A stretch of DNA of 64,000 nucleotides from Leyella lascolaii (lineage in GTDB: Bacteria > Bacteroidota > Bacteroidia > Bacteroidales > Bacteroidaceae), in contig NZ_LT556050.1 in assembly GCF_900079775.1 (NCBI RefSeq), forward strand, positions 64,534 to 128,533, written 5' to 3'. Below are positions 27,801-35,645 of the stretch, piece after piece. A program made the translations under genes and the position numbers. Each line of letters opens with the position of its first letter. The first letter of the stretch is position 1. Below the pieces are notes generated by a model, which did no database searches, had not been told where the DNA came from, and saw only the letters and a program-made list of their open reading frames with translations.

Positions 27801-28128
27801 TCCAGTCTTTAAGTATGAGCTTGCGGGTGAGATGCGTTATAGTCCAGAAAAGGAACAGTATGGTCGTAGCACTCAGGAGCGCGCTCATCGTGTTCACCAT
27901 TCTCGCAACCTGTGACGGGTCGCTCGCAAACTGCGAGAACAGGTTTGCAGTCAGCATGAAAAACGGTGCTCCGGGCGGGTGACCGACCTCTAATTTATAA
28001 CCTGTAGTGATAAATTCCGGACAGTCCCAGAAGCTGGCTGTCGGCTCAATTGTGGAACAATACACAAAGGCTGCAATCAAAAAAGTCAGCCATCCAAGCG
28101 TATTGTTCACTAACCTATAATTTTTCAT
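24802..28128 (-). CDS. DUF2723 integral membrane protein, glycosyltransferase-like (TMEM260 family)
   Basis: This 1,108-residue protein has an N-terminal membrane region with about ten to twelve helices and a C-terminal soluble part that ends in TPR-like helices. The N-terminal loop motif EPTASFWDCPEF (residues 28-39), followed by EVGHPPGAPFF (47-57), is the DUF2723 hallmark; the acidic pair in such a loop is typical of GT-C fold glycosyltransferases. Eukaryotic relatives (TMEM260) are protein O-mannosyltransferases, and a role in protein O-glycosylation in Bacteroidetes is a plausible inference. The central soluble block includes QTPQQPRERDYAYAGSFYAFAIW, also conserved in the family. A polysaccharide deacetylase follows 13 bp downstream. 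Confidence 0.9.
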   Translation of the reverse strand: MKNYRLVNNTLGWLTFLIAAFVYCSTIEPTASFWDCPEFITTGYKLEVGHPPGAPFFMLTANLFSQFASDPSQVARMVNTMSALLSATTILFLFWTITHLTRKLILKDWSQLTTAKLVAIQASGLVGALIYTFSDTFWFSAVEGEVYAYSSAFTAVVFWLILKWEDHADEPHSDRWLVLIAYMTGLSIGVHLLNLLCIPAIVLVYCYRRFPDIELKGSLVALVISFVIVAAVLYGVVPGIVTVGGWFELLFVNVLGCPFNTGEIIYILLLVATVIWAIYETYSGRNLRRQNIAFVLSVGMLGIPFYGYGWSAAVIGAVVLAVLYYVLGRTRKVEKKLVPYVTARAKNTVLLCLLMLMIGYSSYAVIVIRSSANPPMDQNSPEDIFTLGSYLSRDQYGDSPLLYGQAYTSKFEYDIKGGMCEVRTKEGAPIWQRKEKVDSAEKDSYFVVAHKNKLVYAQNMLFPRMHSSDHAAAYESWMGGVDGTEVPYDMCGEPVTVKIPSQWDNIRFFLSYQCNFMYWRYFMWNFAGRQNDIQGNGEPEHGNWITGFPFIDNLMLGDQSKLPDELQNNKGHNVFYCMPLLLGLLGLFWQAWRGRRGIRQFWVVFFLFFMTGLAIVIYLNQTPQQPRERDYAYAGSFYAFAIWCGMGVAAIIDYLKKKIKGHELVIASIAGVVCLFVPIQMASQTWDDHDRSGRYTCRDFGQNYLMTLQDKGNPIIFTNGDNDTFPLWYNQEVEGVRTDTRVCNLSYLQTDWYIDQMKRPAYDSPPVPITWPRIDYCSGTNELVEIHPYVKQDIMEYYKQNPEQARAQFGDDPFDVKNIMKYWVRSKDKDMRIIPTDTVYVKIDKEAVRKSGMLMAGDSIPDKMVISLAGKRGLGKESLMMLEMIAQCNWTRPLYIATTVAEKYYMNLGDNFVQEGLAYRITPFTTKNPGMKNIDTEKMYNNLMNRYKWGGLEKPGLYLDETVMRMCYTHRHLFAILALALVEENKKDKAVEVLDKCQKVIPDYNVPVTFMSAGADMAQAYALAGQKAKAAKLLDAVWKNAEQYAVWYLSLNGSRFTQAQNDFLRQVVMLKSTAEQTALVDAKLAEKRMQRLNALYATYISKGGVELK

Positions 28129-28277
28129 TTATAATTTAGATATGTGTTATACATTCTTTAAATCATATGAAAAAACGAGACTGAACACATGAAATGCTTT
28201 CAAGTTGTACGGCTCTGAAGCTATTTATGACACAATATGCTGACAGGCATATCCTCATAAATTTCATATCGTGAATG

Positions 28278-28285
28278 CAAAGATA
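28278..28285 (-). promoter_or_regulatory. -7 box of the DUF2723 gene
   Basis: On the minus strand TATCTTTG (28285 to 28278) fits the consensus. The leader would be about 140 nt and holds a small hairpin (ATATGC, 6-nt loop, GCATAT). The -33 box is weak. Confidence 0.5.
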
Positions 28286-28369
28286 ACATTTTTATATGAT
28301 AAAGAAACTTTAATATATGTGCATTAATATAATTTAATGAACACGCCATGCCATTATGAAATATATGGG

Positions 28370-28465
28370 AAGGTGGGAGGGGGAGAAAGGGAGAAGGTGG
28401 GAGGGGGAGAAAGGGAGAAGGTGGGAGGGGGAGAGAGTGGGAAGGTGAGATGGGGAGAAAGGGTG
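28370..28465 (+). repeat. 24-bp G-rich tandem repeat, four units
   Basis: Units starting at 28370, 28394, 28418 and 28442 each begin AAGGTGGGAGGGGGAGAAAG or a close variant. The first two are identical and the fourth is most diverged. The strand is almost free of C and has repeated GGG runs. The reverse strand reads PSHLLPFS repeats in one frame, but that frame is not a credible gene. It lies in the 1-kb gene-free stretch between the DUF2723 gene and the metal ABC ATPase. Confidence 0.85.
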
Positions 28466-28627
28466 GATGTAATACGGGGATTGGAACAACGTGAAGTCGC
28501 TGAGATTCGCGTGGAACGCTGCGGGATGCAGTCTGTCTGCGAATATGGAGTTTTTCAGTGTAAAACAGAAAGTGTTGGATATCAGAACATTACGCTTTTG
28601 GCGGTCGCAGTATGTCTTCATCCGCAC

Positions 28628-28731
28628 GCGGAACGGGCTTTTCCGCAATGCAGGAAAGGCTTTTCGGGCAGACGGAAGAGGCTTTATGGGGACATGAGAC
28701 GGGCTTTTCCGTAACCGGAGAAGGCTCTGGG
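28628..28731. repeat. Array of degenerate 22-bp palindromic units (copy B)
   Basis: Units GCGGAACGGGCTTTTCCGC, CAGGAAAGGCTTTTCGGGC, ACGGAAGAGGCTTTATGGG, GACGGGCTTTTCCGTA and CCGGAGAAGGCTCTGGG follow with a 22-23 bp period. They match copies A, C and D in the core GGAAAAGGCTTTTCC. The flanking 28.74-29.13 kb has no gene I can support; it contains a TTTTGCAGA and TTTTTTACTTCGCG stretch similar to one after copy A. Confidence 0.7.
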
Positions 28732-29135
28732 ATATGTCTGAAAATGATAAAACGAGGCTGCGAAAAGGCGGAAACGGGGAGACTGTGATGTAAATTTCGG
28801 GATAGGATGCGGGGTAAGCCGGAACAAGAACGCGGGAAAACGTGCGGACATCACAGAGCAGTCCGCCACAACGTTTCTATTTTGCAGAAAAATAATGTCA
28901 AGATTTTTTACTTCGCGCCATGTACGGATGCCTGTTCATGAAACGCGGTTCTGACGCTGCTGACGACTCCCGTGAAAGCAAAAAACTACACATACAAAAG
29001 CGGCGGACGGCTTCCGAATGTCTTCCGGCAACGGTTCCGGAACAATATCCGTGCCTTTTCTTATGCATCCGTTGACACACATGCCTCTGCTGTCAACGCA
29101 GGAATCACGCTCAGTGAGTTGCGGTGCGGCAACGG

Positions 29136-29849
29136 CTAACAGCGCATGCTTCCGGCTATATCCTCCTCCGTCACATCAGCAGCCGGGCAAAGGCGCACCG
29201 AGCGGTTGACAATGGCGATATGCTTCGAGTTATTCAACACCGAGTCGATATCGTGACTTACAATGACGACAGCACAGCTTTCGTTGATACGCGACAGCAT
29301 CGTGTAAAGCTGGGTCTGGAAATGCCGGTCTATATAAGTGTTAGGCTCGTCAAGCACAAGCACTTCCGGACCGGACACGATTGCACGTGCGAGGAGCACC
29401 CTTTGCAGTTGCCCTCCGCTCAGCTCACCTATATGACGGTGCTGAAGATGGTCTATCTCCAGCGTGTGCAGCACCTCCCGCACCCTCTCCTGCTGCCGTC
29501 CGGCGTATGAGGCATACGGACGCAGCGAGGGCTTCAGTCCTGACAGCACCACGTCGTGCACTGAGACAGGGAACTTCCTGTCCAGACTGGTGTATTGGGG
29601 CAGATAGCCCATCGACAGGCTTTTCACCGTGTTGCCGTCGCGCATGTAGCGCACAGAACCCGACATCGGACGCATCAGACCGAGCAACACCTTTATCAGG
29701 CTGGTCTTTCCGCACCCGTTGGGACCTACAATGCCGAGGAAGTCGCGTTCCTTCACGCTTATGCTGACATCGTCCAGCACCACCCTGCCGTCATATCCCA
29801 CCGACATGCCGTCAGTCTCTATGACAGACCGTTCTCTCATCTCAGACAT
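29136..29849 (-). CDS. Metal-type ABC transporter ATP-binding protein (ZnuC/MntB-like)
   Basis: The 237-residue ATPase has Walker A GPNGCGKTS (42-50), the Q-loop in MGYLPQYTSLDRKFP typical of zinc/manganese importers, LSGGQLQRVLLARA as signature, LVLDEPN as Walker B and a late SHD switch His. It overlaps the end of the binding-protein gene by 13 bp, so the two are coupled. The ABC permease that should complete the importer is not encoded next to it; the next 1 kb downstream is repeats only. Confidence 0.9.
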   Translation of the reverse strand: MSEMRERSVIETDGMSVGYDGRVVLDDVSISVKERDFLGIVGPNGCGKTSLIKVLLGLMRPMSGSVRYMRDGNTVKSLSMGYLPQYTSLDRKFPVSVHDVVLSGLKPSLRPYASYAGRQQERVREVLHTLEIDHLQHRHIGELSGGQLQRVLLARAIVSGPEVLVLDEPNTYIDRHFQTQLYTMLSRINESCAVVIVSHDIDSVLNNSKHIAIVNRSVRLCPAADVTEEDIAGSMRC

Positions 29850-30679
29850 CTTGCTACCTTTATCATTTCCTTCTGCCAGTCATATCCGAGCGGATCAATC
29901 TCTTCCATCACCGTCCCGGTACTTCCGGCTACACTCGATATGTTGCCGTTAGCGAACTCCTTCTGTACAAAAAACACCTTGGCACGTCCGTTCTTCGCCC
30001 TGTTTATCACACTCTGCATCTGTCGCGCGCTCGGCTCGCGGTTCTCCTCCTCCAGCGGAATCTGCGTAAGTCCGAAGTCGCGGGCGTAATACGTGAGCAC
30101 GGGATGATAGATGAGGAAAGTGCGGTGCGACGCTTTCTCCGTCAGACGCCTCACCTCCGAGTCCACACGATTGATAGAGTCGACAAGACTATCGAGGTTT
30201 TTCTTGAAATAGATACTGTCTTTCTTGTCTATCCTAACAAGTGCCCTGTATATGTTTCCGGCAATTATGCGCGCATTGGCGGTGCTCATCCATGTGTGCG
30301 GATCGGCTATTCCGTTTTCTGTCTTCACCAATGATATGCCGTCGGAAGAATCCACTACGATGGCGTGGGGTGCGTTCTGCTCGAGCTTTTTCATCCAGGT
30401 ACGCTCGAAACCTATGCTCCCCACCTTCACATACAGCACACTTCGCGAGAGGTTCACCATCTGTCTGGCTGAAGGCTCGTATGTCTCCGGGTTGCCTCCT
30501 TCAGGCACCATGGTCGCCACATCAAACCTGTCTCCTGCTATGCGTTCGGTGAAATATCTCAACGGTTCTATAGTTACCGTAATCACACGCTTGCCTGCGT
30601 CAGGTCCGCGACGGTCGCTGCACGAGACCGCCACAGACAGTATTGCCAACAAAAAAAGGATGTTATATTTTTTCATCAT
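29837..30679 (-). CDS. Metal ABC transporter substrate-binding lipoprotein (ZnuA/MntA-like)
   Basis: Starting at 30679 gives MMKKYNILFLLAILSVAVSC, a lipoprotein signal; a frame open further upstream lies inside the preceding gene and is rejected. The start codon overlaps the stop of the YqaA-like gene (ATGATGA). Cluster A-I binding-protein features are present: VTIEPLRYFTERIAGDRFDVATMVPEGGNPETYEPSARQM, then DPHTWMS (first metal His region), FLIYHPVLTYYARDFGL (second) and a C-terminal acidic site. It probably hands Zn or Mn to an importer using the ATPase encoded next. Length about 280 residues. Confidence 0.88.
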   Translation of the reverse strand: MMKKYNILFLLAILSVAVSCSDRRGPDAGKRVITVTIEPLRYFTERIAGDRFDVATMVPEGGNPETYEPSARQMVNLSRSVLYVKVGSIGFERTWMKKLEQNAPHAIVVDSSDGISLVKTENGIADPHTWMSTANARIIAGNIYRALVRIDKKDSIYFKKNLDSLVDSINRVDSEVRRLTEKASHRTFLIYHPVLTYYARDFGLTQIPLEEENREPSARQMQSVINRAKNGRAKVFFVQKEFANGNISSVAGSTGTVMEEIDPLGYDWQKEMIKVARCLR

Positions 30680-31131
30680 CAGAATATTAGTTCGACTCCG
30701 TATGCGAGAAACACGTATCTGAGCATCTTGCCGACAGATATGCTTATTACTGAAATGAGCACGTTGGCCCTCATCAGTCCGAGCATTATGGTTATGGCGT
30801 CGCCAAGCACGGGAATGAAAGCGAAGAAACCGACCCATGCCCCGCGCCCCGCCATGAAACGCTCGGCGCGCGACAGGCTCTCCTTGCTCACATGCAGATA
30901 GTGCTCTATCCAGTAAAGCTTGCCCAGACGGCCGATGCCGTAATTCATTATGGAACCGGCGACATTGCCTATCGTCCCGTAAACGACAAGCGGTCCGGGC
31001 TGCAATCCGGCTGCCAGCAGTCCCACCATGACCGCCTCACTGCTGAAGGGCAGTATGCTTCCGGCAAGAAAGGCGGATATGAGCATGCCCCAATATCCCC
31101 AATTAATCAAGAAGTCTATGAAGGCATCCAT
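30679..31131 (-). CDS. YqaA/DedA-like small membrane protein (VTT domain)
   Basis: The 150-residue protein has four to five membrane segments and the SNARE-associated/VTT pattern: LAGSILPFSSEAVMVGLLAAG, then GNVAGSIMNYGIGRLG and GRGAWVGFFAFIPVLGDAITIMLGLMR with a membrane-embedded FIPVLGD motif. Relatives of this superfamily include lipid flippases and YqaA proteins. It overlaps the upstream membrane protein gene by 16 bp and the downstream binding-protein gene by its stop codon. Exact role unknown. Confidence 0.85.
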   Translation of the reverse strand: MDAFIDFLINWGYWGMLISAFLAGSILPFSSEAVMVGLLAAGLQPGPLVVYGTIGNVAGSIMNYGIGRLGKLYWIEHYLHVSKESLSRAERFMAGRGAWVGFFAFIPVLGDAITIMLGLMRANVLISVISISVGKMLRYVFLAYGVELIF

Positions 31132-32048
31132 ATACCATAAATTGTCATTAATAATATCGAAAGGACTATGACAAAAAACGAGACGTTTGTCAGTCGGGTG
31201 TTGGTGAACACGATGTAATGGGCAATCAGGGGCGCGGTGTTGACAACCATGATGCCTGTAAGCTCCGAGTAAAGATTCGGCTGAAGCGCCAGCAGTGCCA
31301 TCACGTATATGCCTGTAATGGAAAATATCTCATAAATCATGCGGGTGCGTATCTTGTCCTTATAGCTGTTTCTGTGGAAATGCACGATACCGACGACCAT
31401 AAACAGGGCAAGCATGGCAAGAACCATGATTCTGCCGTCAGTCAGCACGGTATGGTCGAACAGCTTTCCGAATTCTGCCAGCTTGCGGAAATGGGCGGCA
31501 AGAGCCTCCGGATTTCCGGTGTATATGTGATAACTGGCAAGAAACCAATAAGGGAAAACAAGTCCGATGACTGATGCGAAGAATGTGCGTATGTTGCCTG
31601 CAAGAACATTTGTGAACAGCAGAATCCACATCAGAGGGATCAGAAAGAACACATGGACAGACATTGTGCTTGCCAGTCCTATCATAAGAAAGGCATAGAA
31701 CACAAGTCCCATGGAACTTTTGTTCTGGTAGGCATGAAAAAAGAACATGTAGAACACGATGAAACACAACTGTGTCAGAACCGACGATACGGGAGACACA
31801 AGAAGTCCGGACATCAGGAAAAGCACGATGTACGAGCATGAGACCATACGGCTGTATACGCGGATGATGGCGTTGGAGTTGTTCAGCTCCACCATAAGGT
31901 AGGAAGACACCGCCAGCACGGAGAACTGAATCCAAAGATTCCGCTCAGCCAGTCCGCACGCCATGCTCACAAGCAAGGCGTATACCGCTGTGACAGGCAG
32001 TGCGAAACGGCTTTCAGCCACTATGTTCTGTATTCTCTTTTTTGCCAA
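31116..32048 (-). CDS. Polytopic membrane protein of unknown function
   Basis: The 310-residue protein has about nine or ten hydrophobic helices with short loops, for example VLFLMSGLLVSPVSSVLTQL and VHVFFLIPLMWILLFTNVLAG. The N-terminus is short and basic (MAKKRIQNIVAESR). I do not recognise a catalytic motif; the general look is that of the uncharacterised Bacteroidetes membrane proteins found near purD. It lies 60 bp after purD and overlaps the YqaA-like gene. Confidence 0.75.
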   Translation of the reverse strand: MAKKRIQNIVAESRFALPVTAVYALLVSMACGLAERNLWIQFSVLAVSSYLMVELNNSNAIIRVYSRMVSCSYIVLFLMSGLLVSPVSSVLTQLCFIVFYMFFFHAYQNKSSMGLVFYAFLMIGLASTMSVHVFFLIPLMWILLFTNVLAGNIRTFFASVIGLVFPYWFLASYHIYTGNPEALAAHFRKLAEFGKLFDHTVLTDGRIMVLAMLALFMVVGIVHFHRNSYKDKIRTRMIYEIFSITGIYVMALLALQPNLYSELTGIMVVNTAPLIAHYIVFTNTRLTNVSFFVIVLSILLMTIYGIWMPS

Positions 32049-32108
32049 AATGATATTATGAGTTTGTTATCCTGTTATGCCACAGGCATGCGTTCAGCGA
32101 CACCGGGC

Positions 32109-33377
32109 TTACAGATCCTGCCCGATGTCTCTTCTGAAATATTTGTCCTTAAAATTGACGAGACGCGCCCCTTCAAACGATTTCGCCAACGCCTCCTCAC
32201 GGTTCTGACCGTAAGAGCATACTGCGATGACACGTCCTCCGCTCGTAACGACGTTGCCGTCTTTCAACTGTGTACCCGCATGAAACAGCACCGAGTCCTT
32301 CACCTTGTCCAGACCCTCAATGACATAACCTTTCTCATATTTCTGCGGATAGCCGCCGCTGACAAGCATCACACACACTGCGGCACGCTCGTCAAACTCA
32401 ATTGTCTTCTTGTCGAGGCTGCCGTCAGCCACTCCTTCAAACAGGTCGACAATGTCGCTCTTCAGCCTCAGCATGACGCTTTCTGTCTCCGGGTCGCCCA
32501 TGCGGCAGTTATATTCTATCACCAAAGGGTCACCGTCAACGTTTATGAGACCGAAGAAGATGAATCCCTTATAGTCTATTCCTTCCTCGGCAAGTCCGTC
32601 GACAGTAGGACGGATGATGCGGTTCTCCACCTTCGACATCCATTCCGGAGTGGCGAAAGGAACGGGCGACACGCTTCCCATGCCACCGGTGTTGAGTCCG
32701 GTGTCGTGTTCTCCGATGCGCTTATAGTCTTTTGCCTCCGGCAATATCTTGTAGTTCCTTCCGTCTGTAAGTACAAAGACCGAGCACTCTATGCCGCTGA
32801 GATACTCCTCGATGACTACCCTTGCGGAAGCGTTTCCGAACATACCGGCGAGCATTTCCTTCAGTTCCTTTCTGGCTTCATCAAGTGTCGGCAGGATGAG
32901 AACGCCCTTTCCGGCGCACAGTCCGTCAGCCTTCAGCACATAAGGGGCTTTCAACGTTTCCAGAAAAGCGAGTCCCTCCTCAAGTGTCTCACCCGTGAAC
33001 GTGCGGTATTTTGCGGTCGGTATGCCGTGCCTTTGCATAAAACCCTTGGCAAAATCCTTCGATCCCTCAAGCACGGCACCTGCCTTTGACGGTCCGATGA
33101 CGGGAATGGAAGATGTGCGCGGGTCGTTCTTGAAATCATCATATATGCCTTTCACCAACGGGTCCTCCGGTCCGACGACAACCATTCCGATGCTGTTTGC
33201 GACAGCAAATTCCTTCAACGTCTCAAAGTCGTCTGCCTTTATGTCAACATTCTCTCCACATCCGGCGGTGCCGGCATTACCGGGAGCGATAAACAGTCTG
33301 TCCACTTTCTCACTCTGGGCGATTTTCCATGCAAGGGCATGCTCGCGTCCTCCACTTCCAAGCAAAAGAATATTCAT
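32109..33377 (-). CDS. purD: Phosphoribosylamine-glycine ligase
   Basis: PurD joins glycine to phosphoribosylamine, the second step of purine synthesis. The 422-residue protein starts [20 protein letters not shown] (GARS N-domain). The ATP-grasp core includes [35 protein letters not shown], the [18 protein letters not shown] loop and [12 protein letters not shown] with the metal ligands. It is in the middle of a co-oriented series from the rRNA methyltransferase gene to the metal ABC ATPase gene; no other purine gene is close. Confidence 0.97.
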   Translation of the reverse strand: MNILLLGSGGREHALAWKIAQSEKVDRLFIAPGNAGTAGCGENVDIKADDFETLKEFAVANSIGMVVVGPEDPLVKGIYDDFKNDPRTSSIPVIGPSKAGAVLEGSKDFAKGFMQRHGIPTAKYRTFTGETLEEGLAFLETLKAPYVLKADGLCAGKGVLILPTLDEARKELKEMLAGMFGNASARVVIEEYLSGIECSVFVLTDGRNYKILPEAKDYKRIGEHDTGLNTGGMGSVSPVPFATPEWMSKVENRIIRPTVDGLAEEGIDYKGFIFFGLINVDGDPLVIEYNCRMGDPETESVMLRLKSDIVDLFEGVADGSLDKKTIEFDERAAVCVMLVSGGYPQKYEKGYVIEGLDKVKDSVLFHAGTQLKDGNVVTSGGRVIAVCSYGQNREEALAKSFEGARLVNFKDKYFRRDIGQDL

Positions 33378-33458
33378 AAGCTATCTCTATTTGTTTACGT
33401 TTTGTCAATACAACACATAACGGCAGACAGAGGACATCCGGCTGCCGCATTATCACGT

Positions 33459-35645
33459 TTATTTGAGGTAATCCTCAAAATATTGGGTTATTCTCTCATG
33501 CAGATGAACACTCTGACGTCCTCGCATGTTGTGCGGTTCACCCGGATATACGAAGAAGTCGGGCTGTGTTCCGGCTGCTATGCAAGCCTGAAGGAAAGAC
33601 AGGCAGTTCTGCGGAACGACCACAGGATCGTTCATTCCGGTGATGATCTGAAGTTTTCCTTTAAGGTTCTTTGCCTTATAAAGCAGACTGCTTTCCTTGT
33701 AACCGTCGGGGTTGGTCTGCGGAGTGTCCATGTAGCGTTCACCGTACATCACCTCATAATACTTCCAGTCGATGACCGGACCGCCTGCCACGCCAACCTT
33801 GAAAACATCCGGATAGGTGGTCATAAGAGATGTGGTCATGAATCCGCCGAAGCTCCATCCGTGCACGCCGAGGCGGTCGGCATCGACGTAAGGAAGGGTC
33901 TTGAGATAGCCGACACCGCAAATCTGGTCTTTCATTTCCTCGACACCGAGATGTCTGAATGTCGCCTGCTCGAAGTCACGGCCGCGGTCTGACGAGCCAC
34001 GGTTGTCAAGAATGAACACGATGTAACCCTTTTGCGCCATGTAGGTTTCCCATCCGCGGCTCCAGAAATGCCAACGGGCTTCTACGTTTCTTACGCCAGG
34101 TCCGCCATAGACATAGACCACTGTGGGATATTTCCTGGACGGGTCGAAGTCGTGAGGTTTCACCATACGGTAATAAAGATCGGTGTTTCCGTCGGCTGCC
34201 TTTATCGTTCCCGACGTGAACTGCGGCACGGCATATCCCTTCCATGGGTCGTCCGCAACGAAGTAGCTCACTCTTTTTGCCGACTTCGTATCTATTATAT
34301 CAATGTTGCGCGGAACGTCAGGCTCGGTGTAATTGTCTATTATCAGACTGCCCTTAGGAGACAAAGCGAGCCTGTGACCGTCACCGCTGTTGGCATGACA
34401 ACCCTTGCCGTTATCAAGCAGTCTGCGCTTTCCGGTCGCCACATTGACCGAATAGATGTTGTTCTGAATGGGACTGCACTCCGTAGAAAGGATTATGGCA
34501 GACTTGTTCTTCACGTCAAATCCCATCAGTGCGAGCACCACCCACTTGCCGCTTGTAAGCTGTTTCGGCTCGCCGCCCTGCGTACTCAACAGGTAAAGAT
34601 GGTTGTATCCGTCGCGCTCGCTCTGAAGTATGAACTTGCTGCTGTCCCATGGCAGGAAAGCGACAGGATTGACTGGGTGTACGTATTTGTCATGATGCTC
34701 ATGATATAATGTATTCACCTTGTTGCCTGTCTGTGCGTCATAGGCGTCGAGACTTGCGTCGGTCTGGTCGCGGTTGACTTCTATCAGATATATCTGTCTG
34801 CCGTCCGGAGTCCACGAGATGTTTGTGAAGTATCTGTCTTTCGGGTCGCCCACATTCAGATAAACCGTCTTTCCGGTCTTCAGACTGTAGACACCTACAG
34901 TGACCTCATGGCTTGTCTCTCCAGCCATAGGATATTTCTCTGGCTCCAATGTCGCTATGCGCGTGTCTATATTCACAAGAGGATAGTCTGTCACCATGGA
35001 CTGGTCCATGCGGTAGAAAGCCAGACTCTGTCCGTCGTTGCTCCAGAACAGACCTTTATTTATGCCGAACTCGTTGCGGTGGACACTCTGTCCGTACACA
35101 ATATCTCTCGACCCGTCGGTCGTAAGCTGCACTGTCTTGCCGTCCTTGCCCACAACAAACAGATTGTCGTCCTTGACATAAGCGAGCGTCCGGGACACTG
35201 CGTTCCATTCTTCCGCCTGCATTCCCTGACCGCTGACATAGGATGCCGCCACCTCCTTCTTCTTCCAGTCAACCAGCACTCTCATGTGTCCGTTGGTGAG
35301 CATCACTATGTTCTTGTCAGCATAAGGGAACTGCGCGCTGTAAAGACTGTGTATCTTGCCGTCCTTGCCGAGTCCTTCCTTTTCTATCACATTATTTATA
35401 TCGTCGAGCGTGAACAGCTGTTTCTCGCCGGCATTCTTAGGATTGACGTCACTGCACTTGTCGTAGTCGTTATGGACAAGAGTCTCTCCCCACCACGCTG
35501 TGTACCTGTTCTTCGGCGACATATTGTAATAGTTGTTGCCGCCAAAATTAAGATCCTCCAGTGAAAACTGCTTCAGCTGTGCGCCCGCATTGCCAAAATA
35601 CATGCTGAAAATAACCAATAATAAAGTTGAAAACTTAATCCTCAT
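33459..35645 (-). CDS. S9 family dipeptidyl peptidase IV-like protease
   Basis: The 728-residue protein has a signal peptide (MRIKFSTLLLVIFSMYFGNAGA), an N-terminal beta-propeller (residues about 40-480) and a C-terminal alpha/beta-hydrolase domain. The catalytic serine lies in HGWSFGGFMTT (near 597), the aspartate in MNDPVVVPQ (near 671) and the histidine in GEPHNM (near 704). DPP-IV relatives remove dipeptides ending in proline or alanine and in this phylum work in the periplasm on peptides. It starts within the last 11 bp of the methyltransferase gene. A prolyl tripeptidyl specificity cannot be excluded. Confidence 0.93.
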   Translation of the reverse strand: MRIKFSTLLLVIFSMYFGNAGAQLKQFSLEDLNFGGNNYYNMSPKNRYTAWWGETLVHNDYDKCSDVNPKNAGEKQLFTLDDINNVIEKEGLGKDGKIHSLYSAQFPYADKNIVMLTNGHMRVLVDWKKKEVAASYVSGQGMQAEEWNAVSRTLAYVKDDNLFVVGKDGKTVQLTTDGSRDIVYGQSVHRNEFGINKGLFWSNDGQSLAFYRMDQSMVTDYPLVNIDTRIATLEPEKYPMAGETSHEVTVGVYSLKTGKTVYLNVGDPKDRYFTNISWTPDGRQIYLIEVNRDQTDASLDAYDAQTGNKVNTLYHEHHDKYVHPVNPVAFLPWDSSKFILQSERDGYNHLYLLSTQGGEPKQLTSGKWVVLALMGFDVKNKSAIILSTECSPIQNNIYSVNVATGKRRLLDNGKGCHANSGDGHRLALSPKGSLIIDNYTEPDVPRNIDIIDTKSAKRVSYFVADDPWKGYAVPQFTSGTIKAADGNTDLYYRMVKPHDFDPSRKYPTVVYVYGGPGVRNVEARWHFWSRGWETYMAQKGYIVFILDNRGSSDRGRDFEQATFRHLGVEEMKDQICGVGYLKTLPYVDADRLGVHGWSFGGFMTTSLMTTYPDVFKVGVAGGPVIDWKYYEVMYGERYMDTPQTNPDGYKESSLLYKAKNLKGKLQIITGMNDPVVVPQNCLSFLQACIAAGTQPDFFVYPGEPHNMRGRQSVHLHERITQYFEDYLK

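Noticed and set aside
28334..28648. Minus-strand frame with PSHLLPFS repeats
   Set aside because: It is the translation of the 24-bp G-rich tandem repeat and adjoining intergenic sequence, with no start context or family likeness.
32058..33089. 343-codon frame opposite purD
   Set aside because: It is antisense to an unmistakable purD gene and shows no domain.
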